From the NCBI GenBank assembly GCA_024280135.1, contig JAJRQS010000034.1, positions 1 through 10,682 on the forward strand: a DNA stretch of 10,682 nt. The letters run 5' to 3'. The position numbers and the translations under genes are program-made. Under the pieces are notes generated by a model. That model saw nothing but the letters and a program-made list of their open reading frames with translations. It did no database searches and was not told the DNA's origin. The DNA is from Bacteroidota bacterium (GTDB lineage Bacteria; Bacteroidota; Bacteroidia; Chitinophagales; Saprospiraceae). Shown here piece after piece: positions 1-7,001 of this stretch (positions are counted from its first letter, which is position 1; each line of letters opens with the position of its first letter).

Positions 1-217
1 ACAACATCCAAAAGCCAACACCGACAAGTAGTATTGCGATCAATCCATATTTGAGAAGCCCGCCTAACCCACCACCAGACGAAGGAGGTAGTGGAGGAGC
101 AGTAGGTGTGTCCAAATCTCCAACAATATCACGCCAAAGTCCATCTACATCAAAATCTGAATTATCCAATTCTTGATTCTCAAACCTCTTTTTGTATTCG
201 TTCTCTATATTTTTCAT
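1..217 (-). CDS. Putative anti-sigma-like membrane protein, N-terminal part (partial)
   Basis: The first 72 codons of a gene that continues past the left edge. The product starts MKNIENEYKKRFENQ and has an acidic, probably cytoplasmic segment with an aromatic motif (GLWRDIVGDL, residues 26-35). A Pro/Gly-rich linker (37-53) follows, then one hydrophobic membrane segment from about residue 54 onward (LLKYGLIAILLVGVGFW). Its ATG overlaps the stop of the upstream sigma gene as ATGA, so the two are almost certainly translationally coupled. A short cytosolic N-terminus, a membrane helix and position directly after an ECF sigma gene are typical of anti-sigma factors or sigma-linked envelope proteins in Bacteroidota. 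I do not see a ZAS zinc motif (HxxxCxxC) in the visible part. The periplasmic domain lies outside the window, so the role is inferred from context only. Confidence 0.6.
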   Translation of the reverse strand, partial: MKNIENEYKKRFENQELDNSDFDVDGLWRDIVGDLDTPTAPPLPPSSGGGLGGLLKYGLIAILLVGVGFWML

Positions 218-753
218 TTTTGTTGGTTTAAACAAGATTTCGCGTAAGCATTTTGAATCCAGCTTTTTGCACGCGATAATTTTTTCCTTGATAGCGCTTC
301 TGCTATACCCAATACTAAAGATATTTCCTTGTGGCTATATCCATCTATGACTGACAAGTTAAATACTTCAAAATAACCTGAAGGCATTTGCTTTAATAAA
401 CACATCAACTCTGAGTCAGATAAATCTACTACTTCTGTTGTTGGCGTTTCATGTATTTCTATTATTAATTCTTCTGTATTATCTATTGACACCCTGTCAT
501 TATAATTAATACTCGTATTGATGACCATTCTTGCCGCCCAGTTTTTTAACGGAGCTTTGTTCGGGTCATATTTTTTAATATTATTAAATAGTTTGACAAA
601 GCTCTCTTGCAAAACATCTTTGGTATACGAAGTGTCTTTTAAATATCTAGTAGCGACCGCACGTAAGTATGGCAATAACAAAAGATACAGTTCCTTTTGG
701 GCAGCGCGGTTTTGGTTGGCGCAAGATTGTATCAATGATTTTGTTATTTGCAT
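214..753 (-). CDS. ECF-type RNA polymerase sigma factor (sigma-70 family)
   Basis: A 179-residue protein of normal ECF length that would direct core RNA polymerase to a dedicated promoter set. Region 2 spans about residues 25-87. It contains the core-binding part DVLQESFVKLF (46-56) and the -10 recognition part NWAARMVINTSINY (71-84). A short acidic linker (about 92-112) replaces region 3. Region 4 spans about 113-168, with the helix-turn-helix in SHKEISLVLGIAEALSRKK (140-158) followed by LSRAK. The ATG at 753 gives a complete region 2 and no better start is visible. No Shine-Dalgarno is seen, as usual in Bacteroidota. It lies 86 bases after the lipoprotein gene, beyond that gene's terminator, and overlaps the next membrane-protein gene by 4 bp. 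It could be controlled by that partner. The family call is firm; target genes and ECF subgroup are unknown. Confidence 0.9.
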   Translation of the reverse strand: MQITKSLIQSCANQNRAAQKELYLLLLPYLRAVATRYLKDTSYTKDVLQESFVKLFNNIKKYDPNKAPLKNWAARMVINTSINYNDRVSIDNTEELIIEIHETPTTEVVDLSDSELMCLLKQMPSGYFEVFNLSVIDGYSHKEISLVLGIAEALSRKKLSRAKSWIQNAYAKSCLNQQK

Positions 754-770
754 ATATTTAAATGAATGAT

Positions 771-805
771 TAAAAGCAAGGATACAAAAACTTGTACCCT
801 TGCTT
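771..805 (-). terminator. Rho-independent terminator of the SprB-repeat lipoprotein gene
   Basis: On the minus strand, 35 bases after the lipoprotein stop, an 8-bp stem (AAGCAAGG at 774-781 with CCTTGCTT at 798-805) continues, after one A/C mismatch, into a 5-bp stem (783-787 with 792-796). The loop is 4 bases. The minus-strand transcript then reads TTTT before other bases. It separates the lipoprotein gene from the sigma gene, so the sigma gene probably needs read-through or its own promoter. Confidence 0.7.
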
Positions 806-839
806 ATTCTTAACTAAACGACACTATCGAAAAGTTGTT

Positions 840-1712
840 TTAAAACTGGTCACCATCCTCAGCGGTACAACCGTTCGCATCTGTTACTGTAACAGATATT
901 GGTCCACTCGTGCCAATAGCAAACTCTACATAGCTTTCGGTGCCTGTTCCCAATCCACCCCACTGATAGGTGAATGGAGCTGTTCCAGTATTTGCATTGA
1001 TGACTGCATCAAAGAAAATAGCTGTGGTAATACTATCATTCTTGACAATATCTACTCCAAATCCATCACACCCTGCGATCGTGTAGGTATCTTCTGCCGT
1101 ACAACCATTTGCATCTGTAAGGGTCACGGAGTATGTTCCTTCTCCCGCATTTGTCAAAGAAGAACCAGTGTCTCCGGTATTCCATAGGAAAGTATATGGA
1201 GCTGTACCGCCCGAACCCTCTGCATATACATTATCTCCTCCAGGATTACCCGTATAGCTGATGGATACCAATAAGTCAGTAGAATCACATGGATTACTAT
1301 TGTTAATGATATAAGACTCTGTAGCCGAACATCCGTTTGCATCCGTCGCTGTTACGCTGTAAGTCCCAGGGGTACTCGCCTCAATACTAGCTGTTGTAGC
1401 TCCATTTGACCAAGCATAAGCATAAGGCGCTGTACCTTCAACCGCAGCTGCTGTTAAAGCACCATTAACTCCAGAAATGCTGACATTAAATAAGTCACAT
1501 GGATTTGTGGTTATTTGAAAAGACCCAGAAGCCGTACATCCATTAGCATCTGTGACGGTTACCCCAAAATCACCTACAACAGAGGTATCAAGCGTAACCG
1601 TATTTACTGTAGAGCCATCTGTCCACAAGTATGCATAAGGAGCTTCTCCCTCAGAAGGGACTGCAACTAATGTATTGTTTTGTTGATTCACAACAACTGT
1701 AAAGTCTTCACA
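840..1712 (-). repeat. Four tandem SprB-like repeat units inside the lipoprotein gene
   Basis: Four diverged units of about 66-76 codons. The best-conserved DNA is the segment coding for VTDANGC and the next few residues, on the plus strand near 865-893, 1099-1127, 1327-1355 and 1534-1562. Spacing between copies is about 234, 228 and 207 bases. Similarity is strong in the protein and partial in the DNA, so the duplications are old rather than recent. The last unit stops soon after TDANGCTAED, without the strand (such as TYTI) that follows in the third unit. Confidence 0.8.
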
Positions 1713-1814
1713 TCCACTCTTTGGAGTAGGCGGATTGTCTTTGTTACAAGCTGTAATTGACAAAGCAAAGACCGCTACAAGACCTAGCACGAACAAATTT
1801 ATTTTCCTTTTCAT
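840..1814 (-). CDS. Surface lipoprotein with four SprB-like repeats
   Basis: A 324-residue secreted lipoprotein. The ATG at 1814 is chosen because a signal peptide begins there: basic MKRK, hydrophobic core, then a lipobox ending ITAC, with Cys23 as the lipidated residue. The in-frame ATG at 1919 would add 35 residues ahead of that signal and is unlikely. CNKDN after cleavage resembles the charged surface-export signal known for Bacteroidota lipoproteins, suggesting display on the outer face of the outer membrane. The mature part is four tandem beta-rich repeats (about 35-102, 106-171, 176-247, 249-324). Each has an APY/APF-aromatic-W core, a GTYSVT-like strand and TDANGC near its end, as in SprB/PKD-like repeats of gliding and adhesion proteins. 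Each repeat carries two Cys. There is no type IX sorting domain, consistent with lipid anchoring. Adhesion or surface binding is plausible; the ligand is unknown. Confidence 0.85.
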   Translation of the reverse strand: MKRKINLFVLGLVAVFALSITACNKDNPPTPKSGCEDFTVVVNQQNNTLVAVPSEGEAPYAYLWTDGSTVNTVTLDTSVVGDFGVTVTDANGCTASGSFQITTNPCDLFNVSISGVNGALTAAAVEGTAPYAYAWSNGATTASIEASTPGTYSVTATDANGCSATESYIINNSNPCDSTDLLVSISYTGNPGGDNVYAEGSGGTAPYTFLWNTGDTGSSLTNAGEGTYSVTLTDANGCTAEDTYTIAGCDGFGVDIVKNDSITTAIFFDAVINANTGTAPFTYQWGGLGTGTESYVEFAIGTSGPISVTVTDANGCTAEDGDQF

Positions 1815-2053
1815 TTTCTTTATTTTTAAGTTAGTAAAAGGTGGTTTCGCTTGTATTACCCTGTCTTTCGACAAAACGTGACACCTGTTTAAAAAAAGAT
1901 TGAAAAAATTGTTTTTCATTGTTTTGTGGTGGATCTTCTCTTTAAGAGATAGCCATACTTGACCTACGTATCAGAAAAAACTTAGCCTGGTAATCCTAAA
2001 ACTCACCAATCCAATTGTTTTGTGTATATTTACTCTATAAATTATACATTTTT
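1815..2053. promoter_or_regulatory. Divergent intergenic region with weak promoter and palindrome candidates
   Basis: This region must carry the start signals of the lipoprotein gene (minus) and the large helicase gene (plus). For the plus gene, TTTG at 2019-2022 and a poor -7 match (TAAATTAT, 2038-2045) are separated by only 15 bases, short for a Bacteroidota promoter. If used, the mRNA would be nearly leaderless. A small perfect palindrome, TCTCTT-T-AAGAGA (1937-1949), could be a regulator site or chance. I see no convincing TAnnTTTG for the lipoprotein gene, so it may use an alternative sigma factor. Confidence 0.3.
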
Positions 2054-5000
2054 ATGGATAGTATTGTATTTTTTGATTTGGAGATTGATAGTTCGGACAA
2101 TATTGCACGAGTAGGGGCAGTCTGTGGCCCAGCACAATTTCATGATACATCTACCCAAAAATTATTAGATTTTTTTTCAAAAGGTCATTATTTTGCTGGG
2201 CACAATATAGTCAACCATGATTTAAAATATCTAGCTAATAAGCCTGGTTTTCCTAAAATAAGAGAATCAAAATTCATTGATACTTTATTTCTGTCACCTC
2301 TATTGTTTCCTCAAAAGCCTTATCATCGACTTATCAAGGATTATAAACTACTAGTTTCAGAACTCAATAATCCTTTGACAGACTCTTTGCTTGCACAAAT
2401 TATCTTTCAGGATGAAGTAGTGGCTTTTCGTAAATTGGAGCCCGTTTTTCAAACCATCTTATATGGACTTTTACACGATAAAGTGGGATATGCGGGCTTT
2501 TTTGATTATTTAAATTTTTCACAAGAAGTACCTAAAACAGTTGCGTTAATTCAAGATTTTTTCATTAACCAATTTTGTGGACAAGTTGATTTAGAAAGAA
2601 TAATTAAACACAACCCAATAGAATTGGCGTATAGTTTGAGTATCATTTTGGCAGACGATGACGACTCTATCACCCCTGCTTGGGTTTATCGATCTTATCC
2701 CAAAACCAATGGAATCATTCATCAACTTCGTAATACTCCCTGTACTGAAACCTGTTCGTATTGCGGCGAAAGACTGGATGCCCGAAAAGGATTAAAAACA
2801 TTCTTTGGGTTTGATAATTTTCGAGAATTTGATGGTCTCCCTTTGCAGGAAAAGGTAGTTAACTTAGGAATAAACAGCAAATCTCTATTGGCTATTTTTC
2901 CGACAGGGGGTGGTAAGTCTTTGACTTTTCAAGTACCCGCTTTGATGAGTGGACGTAATATTGGAGCTTTGACTATCGTCATTTCACCGCTTCAATCTTT
3001 AATGAAAGATCAAGTCGATAATTTAGAAAGAAAAGGCATCACACAGGCAGTTACAATCAATGGGTTATTAGATCCGATCGAACGGGCGAAATCTATTGAA
3101 CGCGTGGAAAATGGTTCTGCTTGGTTGCTTTATATATCGCCAGAGTCTCTGCGTTCCAAGACGATTACTAATTTACTGGTAAAAAGGAAAATCGTTCGAT
3201 TTGTCATTGATGAAGCCCATTGTTTTTCATCTTGGGGGCAAGATTTTAGGGTGGACTACCTTTATATTTCTGATTTTATACGCAAGTTGCAAAACATGAA
3301 ACGTTTAGGGGAAGCTATTCCCGTTTCTTGCCTTACTGCAACGGCAAAGCCAAATGTGATTGCAGATATCCAGAAGTATTTTAAAGAGAAATTATCATTA
3401 GATTTAGAATTAGTAAAGGCAGCAGGCAGTCGAACAAATCTTCAATATGCGGTCTATGAGCAAAACACGCCTGAAGAAAAATATGCTGAATTACGCCGAT
3501 TAATTGAAGCGAAAGAATGTCCAACCATTGTATATGTTTCACGCACAAAAATCGCTGAAGATTTAACTGAACGACTTCAAAAAGACGGATTAGATGCTAG
3601 GTGTTTTCATGGCAAAATGCCATCCAAAGAAAAAACCCGAAACCAAGATGACTTTATCGCAAATCGAGTACAGATTATGGTTGCTACTTCTGCTTTTGGG
3701 ATGGGTGTGGATAAGGATAATGTCAAATTGGTCATCCATTATGAAATCTCTAATTCACTCGAAAATTATGTCCAAGAGGCTGGGCGTGCGGGTCGAGACA
3801 CCAGCATTCAAGCGGATTGCTATGTGCTTTTTAATGAAGAGGACTTGCACAAACACTTTGTCTTGTTGACTCAAACCAAAATCAATATCGAGCAAATAAA
3901 ACAAGTGTGGAAAGCCATCAAGGAACTCACTAAGTTCAGAAAAAGAATTACAGGTTCTGCCTTAGAAATTGCTCGACACGCGGGTTGGAACGATGAGATT
4001 TTGGATCTGGAGACTCGTGTGCGTACCGCTATCAATGCTTTAGAACAAGCAGAATTTCTGGTGCGAGAAGAAAATTCTCCTCGAATTTATGCGACAAGTA
4101 TTCGAGTAAAAACAGCTCAAAACGCAATTGATATTATTAATAAATCCGAGAACTTCACAACCAAACAACGACTAGACGCCATACGTATTATTAAAAACCT
4201 TTTTTCCGCTAAAAGCAAAAGCAAATCAGATGAAGATGCCGAATCACGCGTGGATTACATATCGGATAGATTGGGTATTGTAAAGGCAAATGTAATTGAT
4301 GCCATTGAACTCATGCGTCGGGAAAAAATACTAGCTCATGATAGTGATTTAATTGCCTTTGTCAAAAAAGGAGATAAAGGGAAACGCTCCATTAGAATCG
4401 TTCGAGAATATGCCAAAATTGAACTTTTCATCTTGCCTTATTTGACCACATATAGGCAAGACACCCATCTTAAAGAATGGGCGGAAGAGGCAGAAAGCAT
4501 TGGTTTACAAGTATTTACAACACACAAAGCTCAAAAAATTCTTAATCTTTGGGCGATTCAAGGTTTCATAAAAAAACAAAACACCCCCAACAAGAACCAC
4601 ATCAATGTCAAGTGTCTTCTTTCAGAAAAAGCGCTTAAAGAAAGAATTGAACGTAAACATATTTTAGCTATTTTTTTTATTGAATATCTTTTTGCGCAAG
4701 CGATAAAGCAAAATAACCGGACAGAGCAAACACAAATTACTGTTGAATTTTCTCTGTTAGAATTAGAAAAATCTTTCGTAAACAAGAACGTACTATTCAC
4801 AGAAAAAATAAGTGAAAAAGATGTGCGTGATAGCCTTTTTTACTTATCACGAATTGGGGCGTTAACCATTGAAGGTGGATTTTTAGTAATTTACAATCGA
4901 ATGGTTATTGAAAGAAAAGAGGCAAACAACAAAGCGCAATACAAAAAAATTGATTTTCAAAAACTGGAACAATTTTATGCAAGTAAAATTGAACAAATAC

Positions 5001-6886
5001 ACATTGTTGGGGCTTACGCAAAAAAAATGGTCAACGACTATGAAGGGGCTTTGCAGTTTGTGAATGATTATTTCAATTTAAATTATAGTTCTTTTAAGCG
5101 GAAGTACTTCAATGGGGCGCAATTAGATGAAATGAGTAGAAGCATCACGCCTAAAAAATTCAAACAATTATTTGGAGACCTATCTTCTGCGCAAGTGTCC
5201 ATAGTCAAAGATAATAAGTCTCCACGTATCGCCATTCTTGCAGGGCCTGGAAGTGGTAAAACAAAAGTCCTCGTCCACAAATTAACATCTCTCCTCCTCA
5301 TGGAAGATGTAAAGACAGAGCAATTATTGATGTTGACTTTTTCGAGAGCAGCCGCAACAGAATTCAAAAAGCGATTATTTGAGTTGTATGGAGGTGGAGC
5401 TGCTTTTGTTGAAATCAAAACCTTTCATTCCTATTGTTTTGACATAGTTGGCAAAGTAGGAGATATTGAGAAGTCTAACACCATCATCAAAGATGCTACC
5501 AAAAAGATTAAACAAAAAGATGTTGAAATCAATCAAATTGCCAAAACGGTATTGGTCATCGATGAAGGGCAAGACATCAGTGAAGAAGAGTTTTTATTGA
5601 TAGTAGAATTGATGCGGTATAATGACAGTATGCGGGTTGTCATTGTGGGCGATGATGACCAGAATATTTTTGCTTTTCGAGGTGCTGACGCACAGTATCT
5701 TAAAAGATTTGCAGAACATGACCAAACCAAAACATACGAACTAATAGACAATTATCGAAGTAAAAGTAATATTGTCGCCTTTGCCAATCAGTTTGCATTA
5801 AAAATAAAAAACCGGTTAAAAGCACAACCCATCAATCCGAAAAGCAAAGAAAATGGAGTCATCAAACTATTCAAATACCAATCCACAGGATTGACGATCC
5901 CTTTAGTATCTGAATTACTCAAAACAGACTTGACAGGTACTACTTGCATCCTAACCAAAACCAATGAGCAAGCAGAATTAGTCATGAGCCAATTGATAAT
6001 CAATGGGTTACAAGCAAAACTAATTCAAACCAATGACCAGTTTAGTTTATTAAATCTACAAGAGATTAGGTTTTTCCTAGACCACTTAAAAGTCGATGAT
6101 GACTTACCTTATATATCAAAAGAAGTCTGGCATGTTGCTAAGCGAGCTTTATTTCAGACATATAAATCGTCGCCAAATTTTCATTTCATCAAGCAATTGG
6201 TCAAAGACTTTCAAGAGACCAACCGAAAAGCAAAATATAAAACGGACTTAAAGATTTTTATTCAAGAATCACGCATGGAGGATTTTCTTCAAGCAGACAA
6301 TGAATTAATTTATGTATCCACCATGCATAAATCAAAAGGCAAGGAATTTGACAATGTAGTTCTCCTATTAGAAAACATGGACCTATCAGAAGATGATTCT
6401 AAGCGATTAGTTTATGTTGCCATCACACGTGCCAAAAACAATTTAACCATTCATACGACCGGTTCTTACTTTGATTCTATTGAGGTGGAAGGACTAGAGA
6501 GTTATTCTAGCACGGATACTTTTCCAAAACCTAATACACTACTGATCCGTACCAGCCTAAAAGATGTCAATCTAGGTTTCTTCGGTAAAAATCAAATACT
6601 GATTCGTCAATTATCGGCAGGATTAAGCCTGCAGCCGAACACGGAAGGTTTGCTATATTCTGATAGAATGGTCGTTAAGTATTCAAATAGTTTTGCTCAG
6701 CTACTGAAGAAGAAAGAGCGAAATGGATATCATATCACAGAAGCCCAAATCGCTCACCTAGTCTATTGGCGTGATACCAAAAAAGAAGCAACTGTTTATA
6801 AAGAATTAATTAATGGTGAGTTAGTTTCAACTTTGGATAACGGTGAAGTTTTGGTGATTTTAGTTGATATTTGGTTGAAAAAGTGA
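2054..6886 (+). CDS. Exonuclease-like / RecQ helicase / UvrD-like helicase fusion protein
   Basis: A 1610-residue protein. The ATG at 2054 gives MDSIVFFDLEID, placing the exonuclease motif at the N-terminus; an in-frame TTG at 2015 only adds a hydrophobic run. Domains in order: (1) residues 1 to about 200, DEDD (DnaQ-like) exonuclease fold with FDLE (D8, E10), GHNIVNHD (D56) and D110, but Asn105 where His or Tyr usually sits. (2) Cys cluster CTETCSYC (230-237). (3) RecQ SF2 helicase about 245-610: PTGGGKS (283-289), DEAHCFSSWGQDFR (386-399), LTATA (427-431), QEAGRAGRD (574-582). (4) Linker of about 430 residues with winged-helix-like segments, without the usual RecQ zinc cysteines or a clear HRDC. 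(5) UvrD/Rep-like SF1 helicase about 1040-1480: GPGSGKT (1064-1070), LTFSRAAATE (1094-1103), DEGQD (1170-1174), GDDDQ (1199-1203), NYRS (1233-1236), STMHKSKGKEFD (1422-1433), YVAITRAK (1454-1461). (6) Unassigned C-terminal 130 residues. Likely role: ATP-driven DNA unwinding in repair, fork processing or defence. Confidence 0.9.
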   Translation: MDSIVFFDLEIDSSDNIARVGAVCGPAQFHDTSTQKLLDFFSKGHYFAGHNIVNHDLKYLANKPGFPKIRESKFIDTLFLSPLLFPQKPYHRLIKDYKLLVSELNNPLTDSLLAQIIFQDEVVAFRKLEPVFQTILYGLLHDKVGYAGFFDYLNFSQEVPKTVALIQDFFINQFCGQVDLERIIKHNPIELAYSLSIILADDDDSITPAWVYRSYPKTNGIIHQLRNTPCTETCSYCGERLDARKGLKTFFGFDNFREFDGLPLQEKVVNLGINSKSLLAIFPTGGGKSLTFQVPALMSGRNIGALTIVISPLQSLMKDQVDNLERKGITQAVTINGLLDPIERAKSIERVENGSAWLLYISPESLRSKTITNLLVKRKIVRFVIDEAHCFSSWGQDFRVDYLYISDFIRKLQNMKRLGEAIPVSCLTATAKPNVIADIQKYFKEKLSLDLELVKAAGSRTNLQYAVYEQNTPEEKYAELRRLIEAKECPTIVYVSRTKIAEDLTERLQKDGLDARCFHGKMPSKEKTRNQDDFIANRVQIMVATSAFGMGVDKDNVKLVIHYEISNSLENYVQEAGRAGRDTSIQADCYVLFNEEDLHKHFVLLTQTKINIEQIKQVWKAIKELTKFRKRITGSALEIARHAGWNDEILDLETRVRTAINALEQAEFLVREENSPRIYATSIRVKTAQNAIDIINKSENFTTKQRLDAIRIIKNLFSAKSKSKSDEDAESRVDYISDRLGIVKANVIDAIELMRREKILAHDSDLIAFVKKGDKGKRSIRIVREYAKIELFILPYLTTYRQDTHLKEWAEEAESIGLQVFTTHKAQKILNLWAIQGFIKKQNTPNKNHINVKCLLSEKALKERIERKHILAIFFIEYLFAQAIKQNNRTEQTQITVEFSLLELEKSFVNKNVLFTEKISEKDVRDSLFYLSRIGALTIEGGFLVIYNRMVIERKEANNKAQYKKIDFQKLEQFYASKIEQIHIVGAYAKKMVNDYEGALQFVNDYFNLNYSSFKRKYFNGAQLDEMSRSITPKKFKQLFGDLSSAQVSIVKDNKSPRIAILAGPGSGKTKVLVHKLTSLLLMEDVKTEQLLMLTFSRAAATEFKKRLFELYGGGAAFVEIKTFHSYCFDIVGKVGDIEKSNTIIKDATKKIKQKDVEINQIAKTVLVIDEGQDISEEEFLLIVELMRYNDSMRVVIVGDDDQNIFAFRGADAQYLKRFAEHDQTKTYELIDNYRSKSNIVAFANQFALKIKNRLKAQPINPKSKENGVIKLFKYQSTGLTIPLVSELLKTDLTGTTCILTKTNEQAELVMSQLIINGLQAKLIQTNDQFSLLNLQEIRFFLDHLKVDDDLPYISKEVWHVAKRALFQTYKSSPNFHFIKQLVKDFQETNRKAKYKTDLKIFIQESRMEDFLQADNELIYVSTMHKSKGKEFDNVVLLLENMDLSEDDSKRLVYVAITRAKNNLTIHTTGSYFDSIEVEGLESYSSTDTFPKPNTLLIRTSLKDVNLGFFGKNQILIRQLSAGLSLQPNTEGLLYSDRMVVKYSNSFAQLLKKKERNGYHITEAQIAHLVYWRDTKKEATVYKELINGELVSTLDNGEVLVILVDIWLKK

Positions 6887-6946
6887 GTTAACGATGATGT
6901 CAAATTAACTGGATACAAATAGAGTCCTTGTCAACACTCCTCAACA

Positions 6947-6977
6947 AAAAAAGACAGCTCTTCGAGCTGTCTTTTTT
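6947..6977. terminator. Bidirectional rho-independent terminator shared by the helicase fusion gene and rho
   Basis: A perfect 14-bp inverted repeat (AAAAAAGACAGCTC, loop TTC, GAGCTGTCTTTTTT) lies between the two convergent genes. Each strand ends in a T-run after a GC-containing stem, so it should stop transcription from both sides. It lies 60 bases after the plus-strand stop and 24 bases beyond the rho stop. Confidence 0.9.
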
Positions 6978-7001
6978 AATATCATCAATACGGACAAAAC
7001 A

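Noticed and set aside
776..784. TATCCTTG on the minus strand as a -7 element for the sigma gene
   Set aside because: It falls inside the terminator hairpin and has no -33 partner at a suitable distance.
1815..1919. N-terminal extension of the lipoprotein gene from the ATG at 1919
   Set aside because: It would place 35 residues before a textbook lipoprotein signal peptide that starts at 1814.
2015..2053. TTG start for the helicase fusion gene
   Set aside because: It only adds a hydrophobic run before the exonuclease motif; the ATG at 2054 matches the expected domain edge.
2054..6886. The helicase fusion gene as part of a defence island
   Set aside because: Its neighbours are a surface lipoprotein gene, rho and serS; no restriction, toxin, integrase or other defence genes are visible, so the claim cannot be supported from this window.
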